In this document: positions 11,187 to 22,757 of the stretch, piece after piece
Numbering within the stretch: the stretch's first letter is position 1
How the letters are laid out: the number at the start of each line of letters is the position of its first letter
Assembly (NCBI GenBank): GCA_964034945.1
Contig: OZ035960.1
Location: 52,508,706 to 52,572,705 of the forward strand
Length of the DNA stretch: 64,000 nucleotides
Direction: 5' to 3'
DNA from: Chrysopilus asiliformis
Taxonomy: Eukaryota > Arthropoda > Insecta > Diptera > Rhagionidae
Made by a program: the position numbers and the translations under genes
Notes under the pieces: model-generated
Seen by the model: only the letters and a program-made list of their open reading frames with translations
Databases searched by the model: none
What the model was told of the DNA's origin: nothing

Positions 11187-12222
11187 CACAGAAAAAAATA
11201 ATGTCGTATTATTTACAAAATGGGTTTTGTTAAGCCTAACAAAAAAAAATTCGTAAATATTACTGAAGTTTTGTATATACTACGAAAAAATTAACGAATA
11301 TTTACTAAAATTTGTTAATATTACGAAGTACATTTTGTCAAATCTGATTTGCATCATGGCGTCATTACGATACACAAGCTTTTCTATTAGTGGTCTCATT
11401 AGCCGCTGTAAGCATCCAATTCCCTGCTGTTAATGTTTGGATGCCTGCAGCAGGTAATTAGACTACTAGTAGAACTGCGCCACACTTGTGCATGACGAAA
11501 AAATGGCGACGATTTTGTTAGTCGATTCGCCAATTCTAAAAACTCGATTTTAAAGAGATTCCAATAATTTTTCATAAAACTGATGCAAAAAATCAGTTTT
11601 GGGAAAGCATTTCTTAGTTTAGACATTAGTTGGAATGCTTTTTTGAAAAAAATTTTATGCCCATTTTTTTTAGATTTCGATAATTTTTTCCCATTTTCGA
11701 AAAATACTAAACGCGAATAGTATGTTTTCGAGGTAACACAACAACATTCGACGAGAGAATTCATTCGTTTGAAGTTTTTGTAAGAAAAATCATTCAAAAT
11801 AAATTATTTTCATTTCGCATCATATTGGCCGTCATAAAACATTTCCTCCATACGAATATTCAATATAGAAACTATCAGAAACAAACAAGCATCTCTTCAT
11901 TTTTGAAGTCATCACACTAAAACAATTTCCGCTCATTAGTTGCATATTAAATTCTATGAACACACACTAAGCAAGAAACAGAAAGAGATTCCATATCAAC
12001 AAGAGAGATTTGTTTTTGTAATATTTACAAAATATTTGTAATATTTACTAAATATTTGTAATATTAACAAAATTTTTATGAAAACGAAATACAAAAATAC
12101 AAAAACTTAACAAAATTGACATCGTACCATTAACAAAATATTTTGTCGGCCCATGGGGGACAAATGGTTTCGTTATATTAACAAACGTTTTCGTAATATT
12201 TACATACATTTTATTTTCTGTG
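11187..12222. mobile_element. CACAGAAAA-ended palindromic element, long copy
   Basis: Left end CACAGAAAAAAATAAT and right end ATTTTATTTTCTGTG are inverted, and the subterminal zones are full of AAATATTACGAA and ATTAACAAA motifs shared with the 206-bp MITE at 47070-47275. The middle (about 11345-12000) is unrelated to that MITE and holds a 132-codon frame on the minus strand (11399-11797). Outer dinucleotides are TG on both sides rather than TA. The element may be an older, longer member of the family or two facing copies around other DNA. Confidence 0.6.
11399..11797 (-). CDS. Unrecognised 132-codon open frame inside TIR element
   Basis: The frame starts with MNDFSYKNFKRMNSLVECCC and ends RELDAYSG. 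It is basic and asparagine/lysine-rich in the middle, with no motif I can assign to a transposase or host family. Its location inside a TIR element (11187-12222) would suit a remnant of an element gene. Equally, it may be a chance frame in AT-rich DNA, since no splice signals, promoter or second copy are visible to support it. Confidence 0.2.
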   Translation of the reverse strand: MNDFSYKNFKRMNSLVECCCVTSKTYYSRLVFFENGKKLSKSKKNGHKIFFKKAFQLMSKLRNAFPKLIFCISFMKNYWNLFKIEFLELANRLTKSSPFFRHAQVWRSSTSSLITCCRHPNINSRELDAYSG

Positions 12223-12323
12223 TGCACAATACATTCACACCGAATTTGACATTTGATGTTTTAAGCCCTAAATAGGGTTCTGTGCCACGTTCTGGAAACT
12301 TCGTTTTGAGTTTCTGAAAGCTT

Positions 12324-12733
12324 GAGGTATACCCCTATATAACATATAACATAGAACAACTATATAACATAGAACAACTGTCACTATACAAAGCTCTGCT
12401 GAAAAATGGTCCCAACAGTATTTCCCTCTTTATCGTACTTGAACGCATCCACTGAACTGTATAAGGTCGCGAGATTCAAATTTAGTTTGCCGCGAAATTC
12501 AAATTTCACAAGTTTGAGACTAACTTTAGGCGCAAACAAATAACTTTAGGGGCCAACACCATTCCGAAAGTCTATTTTCCTTTGACAGCTCACGGTTTAA
12601 ACGAGAGGACTATATTTATTTTCATACGGTTATCTTGCTCTTACTTGACTCGTTTTGATTCACTGAACTGTGTTGAAATGGGACCATTTGAGACAGCAAA
12701 TCGAGCGATCTAGTATATCTATGGGTATACCTC
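12324..12733. mobile_element. GAGGTATACCC palindromic element, 410 bp
   Basis: GAGGTATACCC at the left is inverted exactly at the right (GGGTATACCTC). A second inverted pair lies inside: AAAATGGTCCCAACA (near 12403) with the complement of TGAAATGGGACCATTT (near 12675). Near the left end, ATATAACATAGAACAACT is tandemly duplicated. No clear target duplication; superfamily not assigned. Confidence 0.55.
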
Positions 12734-12942
12734 ACAACTTTACTGTGGCGATGCAATTCGTCGCGATTTATTCATGAAAATTTTAATTCGATTTTTCATG
12801 AAATGGCACAGAACGATGATTTTACTCAAAAATTTAACACAAATATTATTATTTTCGGCTATCAAAGTCGTCTGAAGCATGAAAACTTCAAAAAAAAAAA
12901 ACGAGAAACAAAACTTTGGTGGCATTTGTTACGAAAAAAGTA

Positions 12943-13671
12943 GTCACCCTTGTTCTGAGATACGGAGTTAGGCAGCTAAACGTAACGCATTCGATTCGAT
13001 TCGCTTCGCGATCGGTGTTCTGAAAAACGGCGTTTGCTGTTTAAAACAACGACAAGCATCGCATGATAAAGAACTGTCAAAAATCAGCTGGTTTTGTTTG
13101 TATCTGGGTTGATAGCCAGTGTAACTTTCAATTCATAAAATTTTTTTTCCTAGCTTTAGGAAGGATTTCCGGCGGAGCAAAACATCATTTTTATATGTTC
13201 TGAGGAAATCCTTTTTTGGTGGTCCCAAGCTGGATAATTTATCTGATATCGATTACCAGATTGCTTGAACCTCTGCTACTGGAACCTCTGCAATCAAATA
13301 GTTGAACTGAGGATTATTTGTTGGATTTTTGTTTCCACTCCTATTTGACAAATACACTTGTTATTGCATACTTAAATATATATTTCCATTATTTTATACT
13401 AACATTTTAATTGATCACAGAACTTTCAAAACCTGAAACTGTTTGCAATATCCACCAAACGCGAGAAAACGCAAGTGAGCAATTTAACCTCAAATATCAG
13501 CTCCCGGCGAATCTCAGAACAACGAAAATCGAATCGAATCGAATGCGTTGCTCCGCGTTGAACTCAAGTAGGACACTGCGTATCCAGGAACAACCAAAAT
13601 GGAATATCGAATTCTGATCGAGTAAATATCGAACAAACTAACGTAACGCCGTATCTCAGAACAAGGGTGAG
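12943..13671. mobile_element. TA-flanked TIR element, 729 bp
   Basis: Left end GTCACCCTTGTTCTGAGATA and the complement of the right end (TATCTCAGAACAAGGGTGAG) differ only at the outermost base. TA lies outside both ends (12941-12942 and 13672-13673), the Tc1/mariner pattern. Subterminal inverted blocks include GTAACGCATTCGATTCGATT against AATCGAATCGAATGCGTT, so much of both arms can pair. No transposase-like frame is present. Confidence 0.75.
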
Positions 13672-14229
13672 TATATCGCGTGTGCCGCCAAGCCTTCAAA
13701 GCGTTTAATTTCATTTTCAAAGCGTGCTCGGCGTACTCAAATGTCAAAGCTTACTGTTGTGTATTTGATCAGTACTAATACTTTAATTGTACTATATAAA
13801 ATAAAATAATACATGTAACGATATAATAACAGAACATTATTCAATCAGTCTCGACTGTGTATTCAGCGACTCAAGTCGTTCTTTGCTAATTTTGTATTAA
13901 CGTAGAGAATTAAATTTGTTATAGTTAATACCATTTTAGTTTCATTTAACTAACTCGAACATAATACTTACGAACGCGTTGACGCGTCATTTTGTTTTCC
14001 CTATTATTTCCTCTTGAAAAATTCTCAAAAAACGAAATTTTTTCAAAAAAATAGTATGAGAGGTACTCGTTATATTTACTGATACTTCTCCAAAAGTTGA
14101 TAGAAAACTACGATTTTTGTAAAATTTATTCAGAAAAAATTTCGAGTCGCTCGGTTAACGCGTTCTCGAGTTATTTAAGATGCGTACAACGAACAGACCG
14201 ACAGATAGATGCACGGACATCCTCATGAT

Positions 14230-14929
14230 CCTGTTCACATTGGTTGAAATAGTCCGCCTAGATAGGACAGCAACTGGCAACATTAGGGCAAGGCGAGGAA
14301 GTGGGACTTCTGATAGGAAAATCATCGTCAAAACTAAAATCTCCGTGCTCAGAGTTCCGCCTGTCGTGCTCTGATTGGTTGGCTGCCACACTGAATGTGT
14401 TCCATTGTCATTATTGTTTCGGTTGTCGTCAATGCAACACGTAGCAGAGCAAAAGGCAGCCACGTATTACCATAGAATAAGGAATATATAGAAAGAACTC
14501 TGCCGAACAAATTTTTGACAAATTTCCCCTTCGAAGGGGGGAAAAATGTCCCTATCATTCACCTAAAATTAATTACTAATTACTTTTAGACTAGAGAGCA
14601 CGAAGCAGAGAGAACATTTTCTAATCATTTTCGTCGTATCTATTCAATGAGATGGAGGAATCGAATGGATAATTTTTTCCGTGTTACATCGGATCCTCTT
14701 GTTTCATCTCACAGTGGAAAAATTTTCTCTAAAAATTTGTTCTAAGAGTTTATTCTCTAGATTATTTGTTCTCTGGTATTACTTGCAATTGTTTAGAAAT
14801 GTTCCGTTTCCCAAATGTTTCACGCCAGTCTGATTGCTCACAGCTGCTGGTTCAAATAGTCTCAATCTGAACACGAGTAATATTTCATCCGTCCTATTTA
14901 GGCGGACTATTTCAACCAATGTGAACAGG
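14230..14929. mobile_element. CCTGTTCACATTGG TIR element, 700 bp
   Basis: A 39-bp inverted repeat starting CCTGTTCACATTGGTTGAAA is present at both ends with a single mismatch. It interrupts a sequence with GTTCTCGAGTTATTTAAGAT and a degenerate GACCGACAGATAG tract that resembles the core of the DINE-related repeats, which resumes at about 14940. Flanking octamers CTCATGAT and CACTATAA do not match, so the duplication class is unresolved. Frames inside are not recognisable as transposase. Confidence 0.7.
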
Positions 14930-15009
14930 CACTATAATTTTGAAACGGATTTCGTACTGATCAGAAATTTTCGATCTGTCCGCCTTCTCGAGTCGGTCTC
15001 CGTCAAGAA

Positions 15010-16540
15010 CACAATATTTTTCCATTATACATAGAAGAGGAAAGTAAAAAGAATGGGAAATTATCATAGAATTGGGTAATTAGTAGAGCTAGAATTAGGT
15101 AATTAGTTTATCCGGTTGTCAGTTATGGGCGTCGTATATCAAAACATCTTTTATCGTAGAGTATTAAATTGATTGCAATTCGTAACGTTTTGACTTCATG
15201 ACACAGTAATTTGATAGCAATCATGACAAGAAACAGTTTTTACAAAAGTGTTTTTTTTTTCGAAAAATTGACCACTTTTCAAGATATTAGCAAAGTCCGG
15301 AAAGTTGAAAAAAATGATAATTCAGTAATTTTGATACAACATTGTGGCATACCTGAACTATAGAGAAAATGAGTTATAGTTAAGATGGTTTGATTGTATT
15401 TGGTATAACTTAAAAAAATATCTTTAATAATTCAGTAGATCGATAAAGACAATATATGAATCTATTTATATCAAATTAAATTTTAGCCAAAATATAGATA
15501 CTATTTGCTACTAATCAATGTCTCCATTTTGTTTTCATTTTGTACGTTAATTGGTGAACTGTAGACTGGATATATCATGTATACATCAAATCGAATGCTG
15601 ACTGCTAACATCGTTAGGGAATCTGACATTAAAAAAATGTAACATCGTGAGGTTGAGAAAGTATTCAAGTCACGTTTTACCTTGCATGAAAGGAAATTCC
15701 TACATATAGACTAGTTTTTGACGGTGGCATTTTCGGTTACCTCAACAAGACTTGGTGAATGGATATTTCTAACCCCATATCGACTTTTAGACATCGTTTT
15801 TATATACAGAAAGCTCAAAAAATACATTCGAAAGTTACGCTTGAAAGAGTTGAAAAATCATGATAATTTGTAATAGGTGAATTAATATTTCTCTAACATA
15901 ACCTATAACTTCAATTTTTTATAGAGAACGATGCTAGAATTACAACCAATGTAAAACGTAAAAAAAAACAATTAAATAACGATGGCAAAATTTTGATTTA
16001 TATTTTCGATTTAAATTTCGAATATTGGATTTAATTTGAAAGTTTGAGATTGCCAGTGATGATAATTGGTAATACGAACACTATTCAAAAGTTTCGAAAT
16101 TGTTTAAGTAAATTGTGGTCAGCATTTCAGTTACATAAATTTCCCTCGTATACAAGTTATCCAGAAAATAATCAAAGTTTTCAAAACAAAACCGACAACA
16201 ACAACAAATGGGTCTTTATTTTTTGGCTAGTATACAATTCTCACCTATAAGGCGGTGCAACATTTAATTAGAAAGTTTAAGTAATTTGCAAACAAAGGAA
16301 TGGACAATTGTGACTCAAACTCAATTTAACTTTCATGGCTTTTGTTGCCGACGAAATAAATGGAAATTATTTTCTTCTTTAGTTTTACTTTTCATTTTGG
16401 TGGCACATAGAAACAGGAAACGACAATTACAAAAACTGTTAGAAACACCGAATGATGTCGTTGTTTGTGGTGAAAAACGAAATATATTGTTTTTCTTAAA
16501 AATTTGAAATAAAATACTGGCTATTTGCAAAAATTATCTG
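15010..16540. other. AT-rich DNA, no gene seen
   Basis: No recognisable coding region or element ends. Near 15050-15110 the phrase GGTAATTAG is locally repeated. Confidence 0.45.
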
Positions 16541-16551
16541 AAAATGTAGTA

Positions 16552-16651
16552 CAGTAGAATCCCGATAATTCGTACCCCGATCGTTCGTATATCCCGCGAA
16601 TTCGTATGAATTTGATGGTCCCTTGAAATACGAATTATCGGGATTCTACTG
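16552..16651. mobile_element. 100-bp pogo/Tigger-like MITE
   Basis: Perfect 23-bp TIRs beginning CAGTAGAATCCCGATAATTC, with TA on both sides (16550-16551, 16652-16653). The termini match the fragment at 5780 closely. Only about 54 bp separate the repeats, so it is among the smallest elements in the window. CAG-initiated TIRs with TA duplication fit pogo/Tigger. Confidence 0.9.
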
Positions 16652-16839
16652 TATTTGTTTAGGATTTTTTTATTTTTTATCATTAACTGTAGTCTAACTT
16701 TAGATAGATAAAAAATGTTGCCGTCATGTAACATAAAATTATGGAATGATTATGTATTTTTCAAGTTATGAGAATCAATGGTTCAGCAATTTTTACTAAA
16801 TTGCAATACAAATAAATATGCGCCTTTTTCTCAATCTAA

Positions 16840-17391
16840 ATTAAAACCAGTCTGGCAATTATTGAAAACCTGTATGGTGATTTAAGTGAATGGCGAACAG
16901 TTTTATCAAAATTCCACATGAAGTCAAACTTTCCAATTAGATTTTTTAAAATTTGTTCCAATCGGATTTTGATGTATGGGAGTTTTATGTAGAATAATAT
17001 CCTGAATAACTTTTGTTCTTGAACTTTTTTGATAAGATGCACCGTTTTTGAGATATTCGCAAAAATCGTTTTCGTTCGTATGGGGGGTACCCCCCCTAAT
17101 AGTCCATTTTTGCCCATTAACGAACTTGGCCTCGCATTTTACGAAAAACGGATCTGCGCAAAATTTCAAGTCTCTAGCTCAATCCGTGCGCCCGAAATCC
17201 GCGCCAAAGACAGACAGACGGACAGACAGACAGACGGAGGGACGGACAGACGGACGGAGATCCAGAAATTAATTATTTTTATCATTCTAAACACACTGGT
17301 GTAATTCATTTTTGTGTGTGATGACGGGATCTTGGCGTTACGAACGGTAAGGCAAAGTTAATATACCCTTTGTTTTCACCATACGGGTATA
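16840..17391 (-). mobile_element. DINE-1-like (Helentron-type) element, copy A
   Basis: Oriented by the TATACCCGTATGG end, which lies on the right as the complement ACCATACGGGTATA. Going left: ATCCCGTCATCACACAC, a GACA/GACG microsatellite (17211-17260), CTAGCTCAATCCGTGCGCCC, a GGGGGGTACCCCCC palindrome, TTTTGATGTATGGGAGTTTT and finally a degraded GGCAATTATT hairpin near 16855. This order matches the Drosophila INE-1/DINE-1/mini-me plan (TATACCC start, GTCY core, terminal hairpin) as I know it. Non-autonomous. Confidence 0.8.
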
Positions 17392-17632
17392 AACATCTTT
17401 ATTTGCAATTTGTTGACGCTTCTGGGTTAAAATAAGCTAAAATAAAGCATGAAAACTAAGTATGAAAAACTAAGCATGAAAACCATTCTAATTCACCTGT
17501 TTTGACAAAGTGGTACTACAGGGGTCAAAAAATTCATTCCGCCTAGGCAGACACAATATGCACTTTATGCGATTGAACATTGCAATAAAAAACAAAATAT
17601 TCTTTACTTATTTTGTGCTTCAATGAGAAGGA

Positions 17633-18214
17633 AAAACATAACAAAAGCTATAATTGCCAATCTGGCAATCATTGGAGACCCGTATGGTGTTATTCGTATC
17701 AAAATTCGAACAGTCGTACCAAAATTCCACTTTGAAGTCAAACTTTCCAATTAGATTTTTTAAAATTTATTCCAATCGGATTTTGATGTATGGGAGTTTT
17801 ATGTAGAATCATATCCTAAATAACTTTTGTTCTTGGACTTTTCTGATAAGATGCACCGTTTTTGAGATATTCACAAAAACCGTTTTCGTTCGTATGGGGG
17901 GTACCCCCCCTAATGGTCCATTTTTGCCCATTAACGAACTTAGCCTCGCATTTTACGAAAAACGGATCCGCGCAAAATTTCAAGTCTCTAGCTCAATCCG
18001 TGCGCCCGCAATCCGCGCCACAGACAGACGGACAGACAGACGGACAGACAGACAGACGGACAGACGGACAGACGGACGGACATGCAGAAATTAATTATTT
18101 TTATCATTCTAAACACACTGGTGTAATTCATTTTTGTGTGTGATGACGGGATCTTGGCGTTACAAACGGTAAGGCAAAGTTAATATACCCTTTGGTTTCA
18201 CCATACGGGTATAA
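17633..18214 (-). mobile_element. DINE-1-like element, copy B
   Basis: Intact both ends: AAAACATAACAAAAGC with the hairpin AATTGCCA-ATC-TGGCAAT on the left and CACCATACGGGTATA on the right. Subterminal inverted motifs ACCCGTATGGTG (17674) and CACCATACGGGT (18199) are present. Microsatellite of GACA/GACG units at 18023-18083. Same orientation as copies A and C. Confidence 0.85.
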
Positions 18215-18386
18215 AAAATCCGACCCAAAAGTGAAACAATATGGAATAATCGGAAATGCGTTTTTTTGGGATCCGCATTGTAAGTGTGAACATACTGTGG
18301 AGTGTGGAACATATGTATAAAATATGTGATTGTAAAATCAACCACATGTAGAACATATAAGGCATATCCATTATTAGTTGCATATT

Positions 18387-18976
18387 AAAAACATAACAAA
18401 AGCTATAATTGCCAATCTGGCAATCATTGGAGACCCGTATGGTGATATTCGTATCAAAATTCGAACAGTTATACTAAAATTCCACTTTGAAGTCAAACTT
18501 TCCAATAAGATTTTTTAAAATTTATTCTAATCGGATTTTGATGTATGGGAGTTTTATGTAGAATTATATCCTAAATAACTTTTGTTCTTGGACTTTTTTG
18601 ATAAGATGCACCGTTTTTGAGATATTTACAAAAAACGATTTCGTTCGTATGGGGGGTACCCCCCCTAATGGTCCGTTTTTGCCCATTAACGAACTTAGCC
18701 TCGCATTTTAGGAAAAAAGGATCTGTGCAAACTTTCAAGTCTCTAGCTCAATCCGTGCGCCCGCAATCCGCGCCACAGACAGACGGACGGACAGACGGAC
18801 GGACAGACAGACAGACGGACGGACAGACAGACAGACGGACGGACATGCAAAATTCAATTTTTTTTATCATTCTAAACACACTGGTGTAATTCATTTTTTT
18901 GTGTGATGACGGGATCTTGGCGTTACAAACGGTAAGGCAAAGTTAATATACCCTTTGGTTTCACCATACGGGTATA
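18387..18976 (-). mobile_element. DINE-1-like element, copy C
   Basis: Left end AAAACATAACAAAAGCTATA followed by the TTGCCA/TGGCAA hairpin; right end TCACCATACGGGTATAA. Its GACA/GACG tract (18777-18845) is the longest among the copies and differs in unit order from A and B, showing independent microsatellite evolution. Confidence 0.85.
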
Positions 18977-19011
18977 ATTAATATTTATCGCAATTTAGGA
19001 AAACATTTATT

Positions 19012-19040
19012 AAAAACATCAGAAAAGCTACAATTGCCAG
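19012..19040 (-). mobile_element. DINE-1-like element, copy D (terminal fragment)
   Basis: AAAAACATCAGAAAAGCTAC followed by AATTGCCAG matches the hairpin end of the family, then stops abruptly; the following sequence leads into the piggyBac relic. The remainder was lost, probably together with the left end of the piggyBac element. Confidence 0.6.
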
Positions 19041-19236
19041 AGGCTGATCGTTAAATATTCTACATTGACCGCCTATAGATTTCTATTGATTCATCTCATT
19101 TCAGTTATTGTAAATACCCAACCGTTCACAATGCACTCTCATTGTACCAGTATTTCGACAATTCCAGCTTTATTCGTGACTTAAAAACTGCTATTTATTT
19201 GTAGTTTAATATCTAGTGAAATATATCTTGTAAAAT

Positions 19237-20250
19237 ATGTCCCGTGTAAAAGGGCTGAGTACTGAGGAAATGCTAGCATATTTGCAGCACCTAGACATAA
19301 ATTCTAGTGACGGCGACAATAATGGTGACAGTGATTATGTTATTTCGGGTGACGAAATTGCCGAGATGAGTTCAGTAGAAGAAACTGACGAAGATATCTC
19401 CATTGTATCTCCGTCCACTTCAACCAGAACTCAACGTAATGCCCCTACACTAGCCAACCTTCGTGCTCGAGATGGAACTGAGTGGAACATACTGGATCAA
19501 GGTGCTGGTACTGCTGGGAGATTTGGTTCCCAAAACGTTTTGAAGGAAAATGGAAGTCCTACTCCATATGCAAAAAAAAATGTTGGAGGGAACGAGTCTT
19601 CTTCGTGGCGTTTGCTGTTTTCAGAATTCATGTTGAAGCATATTCAAATATGCACCATCGAAGAAACTCATCGTCAATTGAAATTCAATTCTTGGAGCGT
19701 ATCTAGAGAAGAACTTGATGCGTTTATCGCATTAGTATATGCAAGAGGAGCTATGCTATGTGTACTTCGTACACCTCCAATATTCGCTGAAACAAAGCCG
19801 CGTGACAGTTTCAAGGAGATTCTTCGGTTCCTACGACTTGACCAAAAACAGACGCGATCGACACGGCTAAGCAAGGATAAATCTGCCCTTGCTTCGGAGC
19901 TTTGGTCACCTTTTGTCGAAAACTCGTAGCTCTGCTTTACAGCCGGCGAAAATATCACAATTGATGAGCAATTGCTCCCATGTAAAGCACGATGTAAGTT
20001 CATCCAGTACATGGCGAATAAACCTGATAAATTTGGCTTAAAATTTTGGTTGGCTGTAGATTTAGAAACAAAATACTTTCTAAATGCAACTCTGCCTTGT
20101 GCAACTGCAGCTAAGAGTTCAAAACGTCGTCAGTGTTCATTCTGCCGTAATAAAACGCAAGATTTTTGTGCGTCATGCGGAAAACCTACTTGTGGAAAGT
20201 GTCAAGGACGATGTATCAAAAGTGTTTATTGTGAAAACTGTATCGAATAA
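19237..20250 (+). pseudogene. Broken piggyBac transposase gene
   Basis: An ATG at 19237 starts an acidic N-terminal region (DGDNNGDSD, EETDEDIS), usual for piggyBac proteins. The conserved core follows: SWSVSREELDAFIALVYARG, SFKEILRFLRLD, KSALASELWSPFVENS, then GENITIDEQLLPCKARCKF and NKPDKFGLKFWLAVD. The protein ends with a cysteine-rich zinc-binding tail (CSFCRNKTQDFCASC, CGKCQGRC, YCENC). Lesions: an in-frame TAG at 19927-19929 after VENS; a small deletion after ARGAML; and a large internal deletion after KYFLNAT joining directly to the tail, removing the segments that carry the second and third catalytic aspartates. The DEQ-motif aspartate remains. It cannot encode an active transposase. 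Right end CGTTCTAGTG abuts TTAA at 20374-20377. Confidence 0.93.
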
Positions 20251-20329
20251 TAAACGATGCATAATATAGCAAAACTATAAAGATAATTTTTGTTTTCATA
20301 TGTCGTTTCTTATGGCTGTCAAAATGGCC

Positions 20330-20377
20330 GCTCCCGTCGTTCTAGGTAGTTCAAAATTCTCGTCGTTCTAGTGTTAA
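20330..20377. other. Right terminus of the piggyBac relic with TTAA
   Basis: CGTCGTTCTAGG and CGTCGTTCTAGTG occur as two subterminal repeats, the second ending exactly at TTAA (20374-20377). TTAA is the target of piggyBac. No matching TTAACACTAGAACG left end was found upstream of 19237, so the left end is lost. Confidence 0.65.
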
Positions 20378-20394
20378 AGTATAGATAAGTTATG

Positions 20395-20720
20395 CAAAAT
20401 GGTATTCAAAACACATTTTACTTATATACATTTTTCAATACGACTTACAGTTTTCGAGAAAATTGTGGACAACTGTTTCGTTTGTACGGGAGAGCGAGGA
20501 AGGAATGATCCGACTTTGCCCGTTCAAGGACTTAGCCTTGCCATTTGCGAGAAACGCATCTGTACCAAATTTCAAGTCCCTAGCTCAATCCTTTCAGAAG
20601 TTATGTTGTTCACGGACAGACAGACGTACGGACATGCGGAAATCATCCCAAACGACTTGCTGTACTTCATTTTTATGTCGGACGATTGGTTCGATGCTTT
20701 TCAAACTTTATACTAAATCT
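20395..20720 (-). repeat. DINE-related repeat, second subfamily
   Basis: Contains TTTTCGAGAAAATTGTGG, TTTGTACGGGAGAG, AAATTTCAAGTCCCTAGCTC and a short GACAGACAGACG tract, in the same order as copies A-C but diverged. A reverse-oriented relative is at 46386-46950. Confidence 0.6.
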
Positions 20721-20739
20721 AATATACTGCTATATAGAG

Positions 20740-22225
20740 CATCACCAAATTTTTGGCCTCAATCATTTGTATGGGATAGAGCTAGGGATTTTTTTTCCGT
20801 TATTGAAATTTCATGGTTTAAGGCGTTTTATAGCTTAGGTAAGTTTCTTGGAAACTCCATGAAAAAATCAAGCCCTTTTAGTTGTCGTGAAATATGAAAA
20901 AATTTCTGGAAGGACATTCTTCAGACAGATTCTCTATATAACGAAATTTTCCAAAAATCTTTATACAACGAATATTTTTTCGTTCCTTCGTTATATGGAG
21001 TTATATTGAGGTTCCACAATATTTATAAGTCATATTTTTATAGACAAACTAAAAAATATCCAACCGAAAAACATTTAAATTCCCTAAACGTATCAAGAGA
21101 CGCAAAATTTAAACTCTGTCAAGAAGATCAATTAAGCCTGGACAGGCAATGGGGCTTTTTCCAATTAACCGATGCTTAATAATTAAGACTAACTTCCACA
21201 ACCTTTTATGTTAATAACAATAATGAGGGCGGTGAGTTTTTTAAAAAGTAAAAACAGGAATCTTTTGCCTTTATTATCATTTCGGGCAGGTTCAAAGTAA
21301 AATATTCGACCAATATTCGACCTTTTGATGTACATAGTTGTTTAATATGTATATCGTGTAGCCCGAGGAGCTTATCAAAAATAAATGAACAAGCGATGCC
21401 TTCACTTAAAAATCTCAAAGGGCCCCTTTTAAGTACTTAAGCTCTATTACTACAAAAATAGCTTTGCCATAAGCTTTTTCAAGACAGCTTCTTTGTAAAT
21501 ATTTTATACAAATAAATAAATTAGTTAGCACGATATCATTTGCGTAAACAGCCAAAATGTGAAACAAGCACTTTCTTTGGATTGTTTTCTCAATTTACGA
21601 AACATATACCTATAATGCGTTGCCTCTGTGTTAAGTGTTGAGTTGTTAAAGGGCTAAAAAGATGAGATGAGATTCCAATATTTTTCTCTCAAACAACCAA
21701 CGAAAAAATAAATAAATACATTTTACGCCCCACGGTAAGAAATTAAATTTATTTCAAAGATAAAAAAGGTTAATTTGCCAGTATATAAACTTTTAGGCAG
21801 ATAACATAAAATAATTAAATTTACTTTTTACTTAAATACTTTTACAAATTTGCACGTGATATGGGTCTGATTGCTGGATAAATGAAAAAAAAATCTATTT
21901 ATCTTTTATTAATTATAAATTCCTGATTTCTAAGGCATATCTAAAGGGTAAAACGTAGATTATCATCACTGCAGTAATGTTTGAATTTAATTTACATGAA
22001 ACCGTTTTATGTATTATGAAGTAGGACCTTTCAAGCTATATGAATTACCCAAAATTTGAGAAGTGATAATCGGTTTTGATCGAAAAAATTAATTCCTTGT
22101 TTGGATAATTTGTTTTGAAGATATCACATACACCCTTTTTTTTTTTGCGAAATTGAATTTCTGATTTGATCTTAAAATTTTTTAGTGTTAAAAATGCTTG
22201 TATTTACTAAATACGTAATATCCTT
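20740..22225. other. AT-rich DNA, no gene seen
   Basis: No gene recognised. Near 20930-21015, CTATATAACGAAATTTTCC and CGTTATATGGAGTTATATTG are loosely inverted and may be the worn ends of a small TIR element. Confidence 0.4.
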
Positions 22226-22231
22226 ACTTTT

Positions 22232-22757
22232 TATACCCGTATGGTGAAACCAAAGGGTATATTAGATTTGCCTTACCGTTTGTAACGCCAAGATCCCGTC
22301 ATCACACAAAAAAAATGAATTACACCAGTGTGTTTAGAATGATAAAAAAAAAATCGAATTTTGCATGTCCGTCCGTCCGTATGTGGCGCGGATTGCGGGC
22401 GCACGGATTGAGCTAGAGACTTGAAATTTTACGCAGATTCGTTTTTCGTAAAATGCAAGGCTAAGTTCGTTAATGGGCAAAAAGGAGGGTACCTTCCATA
22501 TGAACGAAAATGTTTTTTGCGAATATCTCAAAAACGATGCATCTTATCAAAAAAGAGCAAGAGCAAAAATTATTTAGGATATGATTCTACATAAAACTTC
22601 CATACATCAAAATCCGATTGGAATAAATTTTAAAAAATCTTATTGAAAAGTTTGATTTCAAAGTGGAATTTTGATAAAATTGTTCGCTGTTCACTTAAAT
22701 CACCATACGGGTATTCAATAATTGCCAGATTGGCAATTATAGCTTTTGTTATGTTTA
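22232..22757 (+). mobile_element. DINE-1-like element, copy E
   Basis: Starts TATACCCGTATGGTGAAACC and ends with the hairpin TTGCCA-GA-TTGGCAA followed by TATAGCTTTTGTTATG. The GTCC microsatellite is reduced to GTCCGTCCGTATG near 22369 and the GGGGTACCCC palindrome is largely lost. Opposite orientation to copies A-D. Confidence 0.85.

Noticed and set aside
14155..14463. Open frames over the 14.2-14.5 kb element
   Set aside because: They cross the boundary of the TIR element at 14230 and contain no family motif.
17029..18889. Overlapping open frames in DINE copies A-C (MRYSQK...VWGVPP and MGGTPPN... types), also in copies E, F and H
   Set aside because: Two different frames are open over the same stretch, they include the GACA/GACG microsatellite (reading TDRQTD), and the family is non-autonomous and hairpin-rich. 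Openness follows from copy similarity, not from coding.
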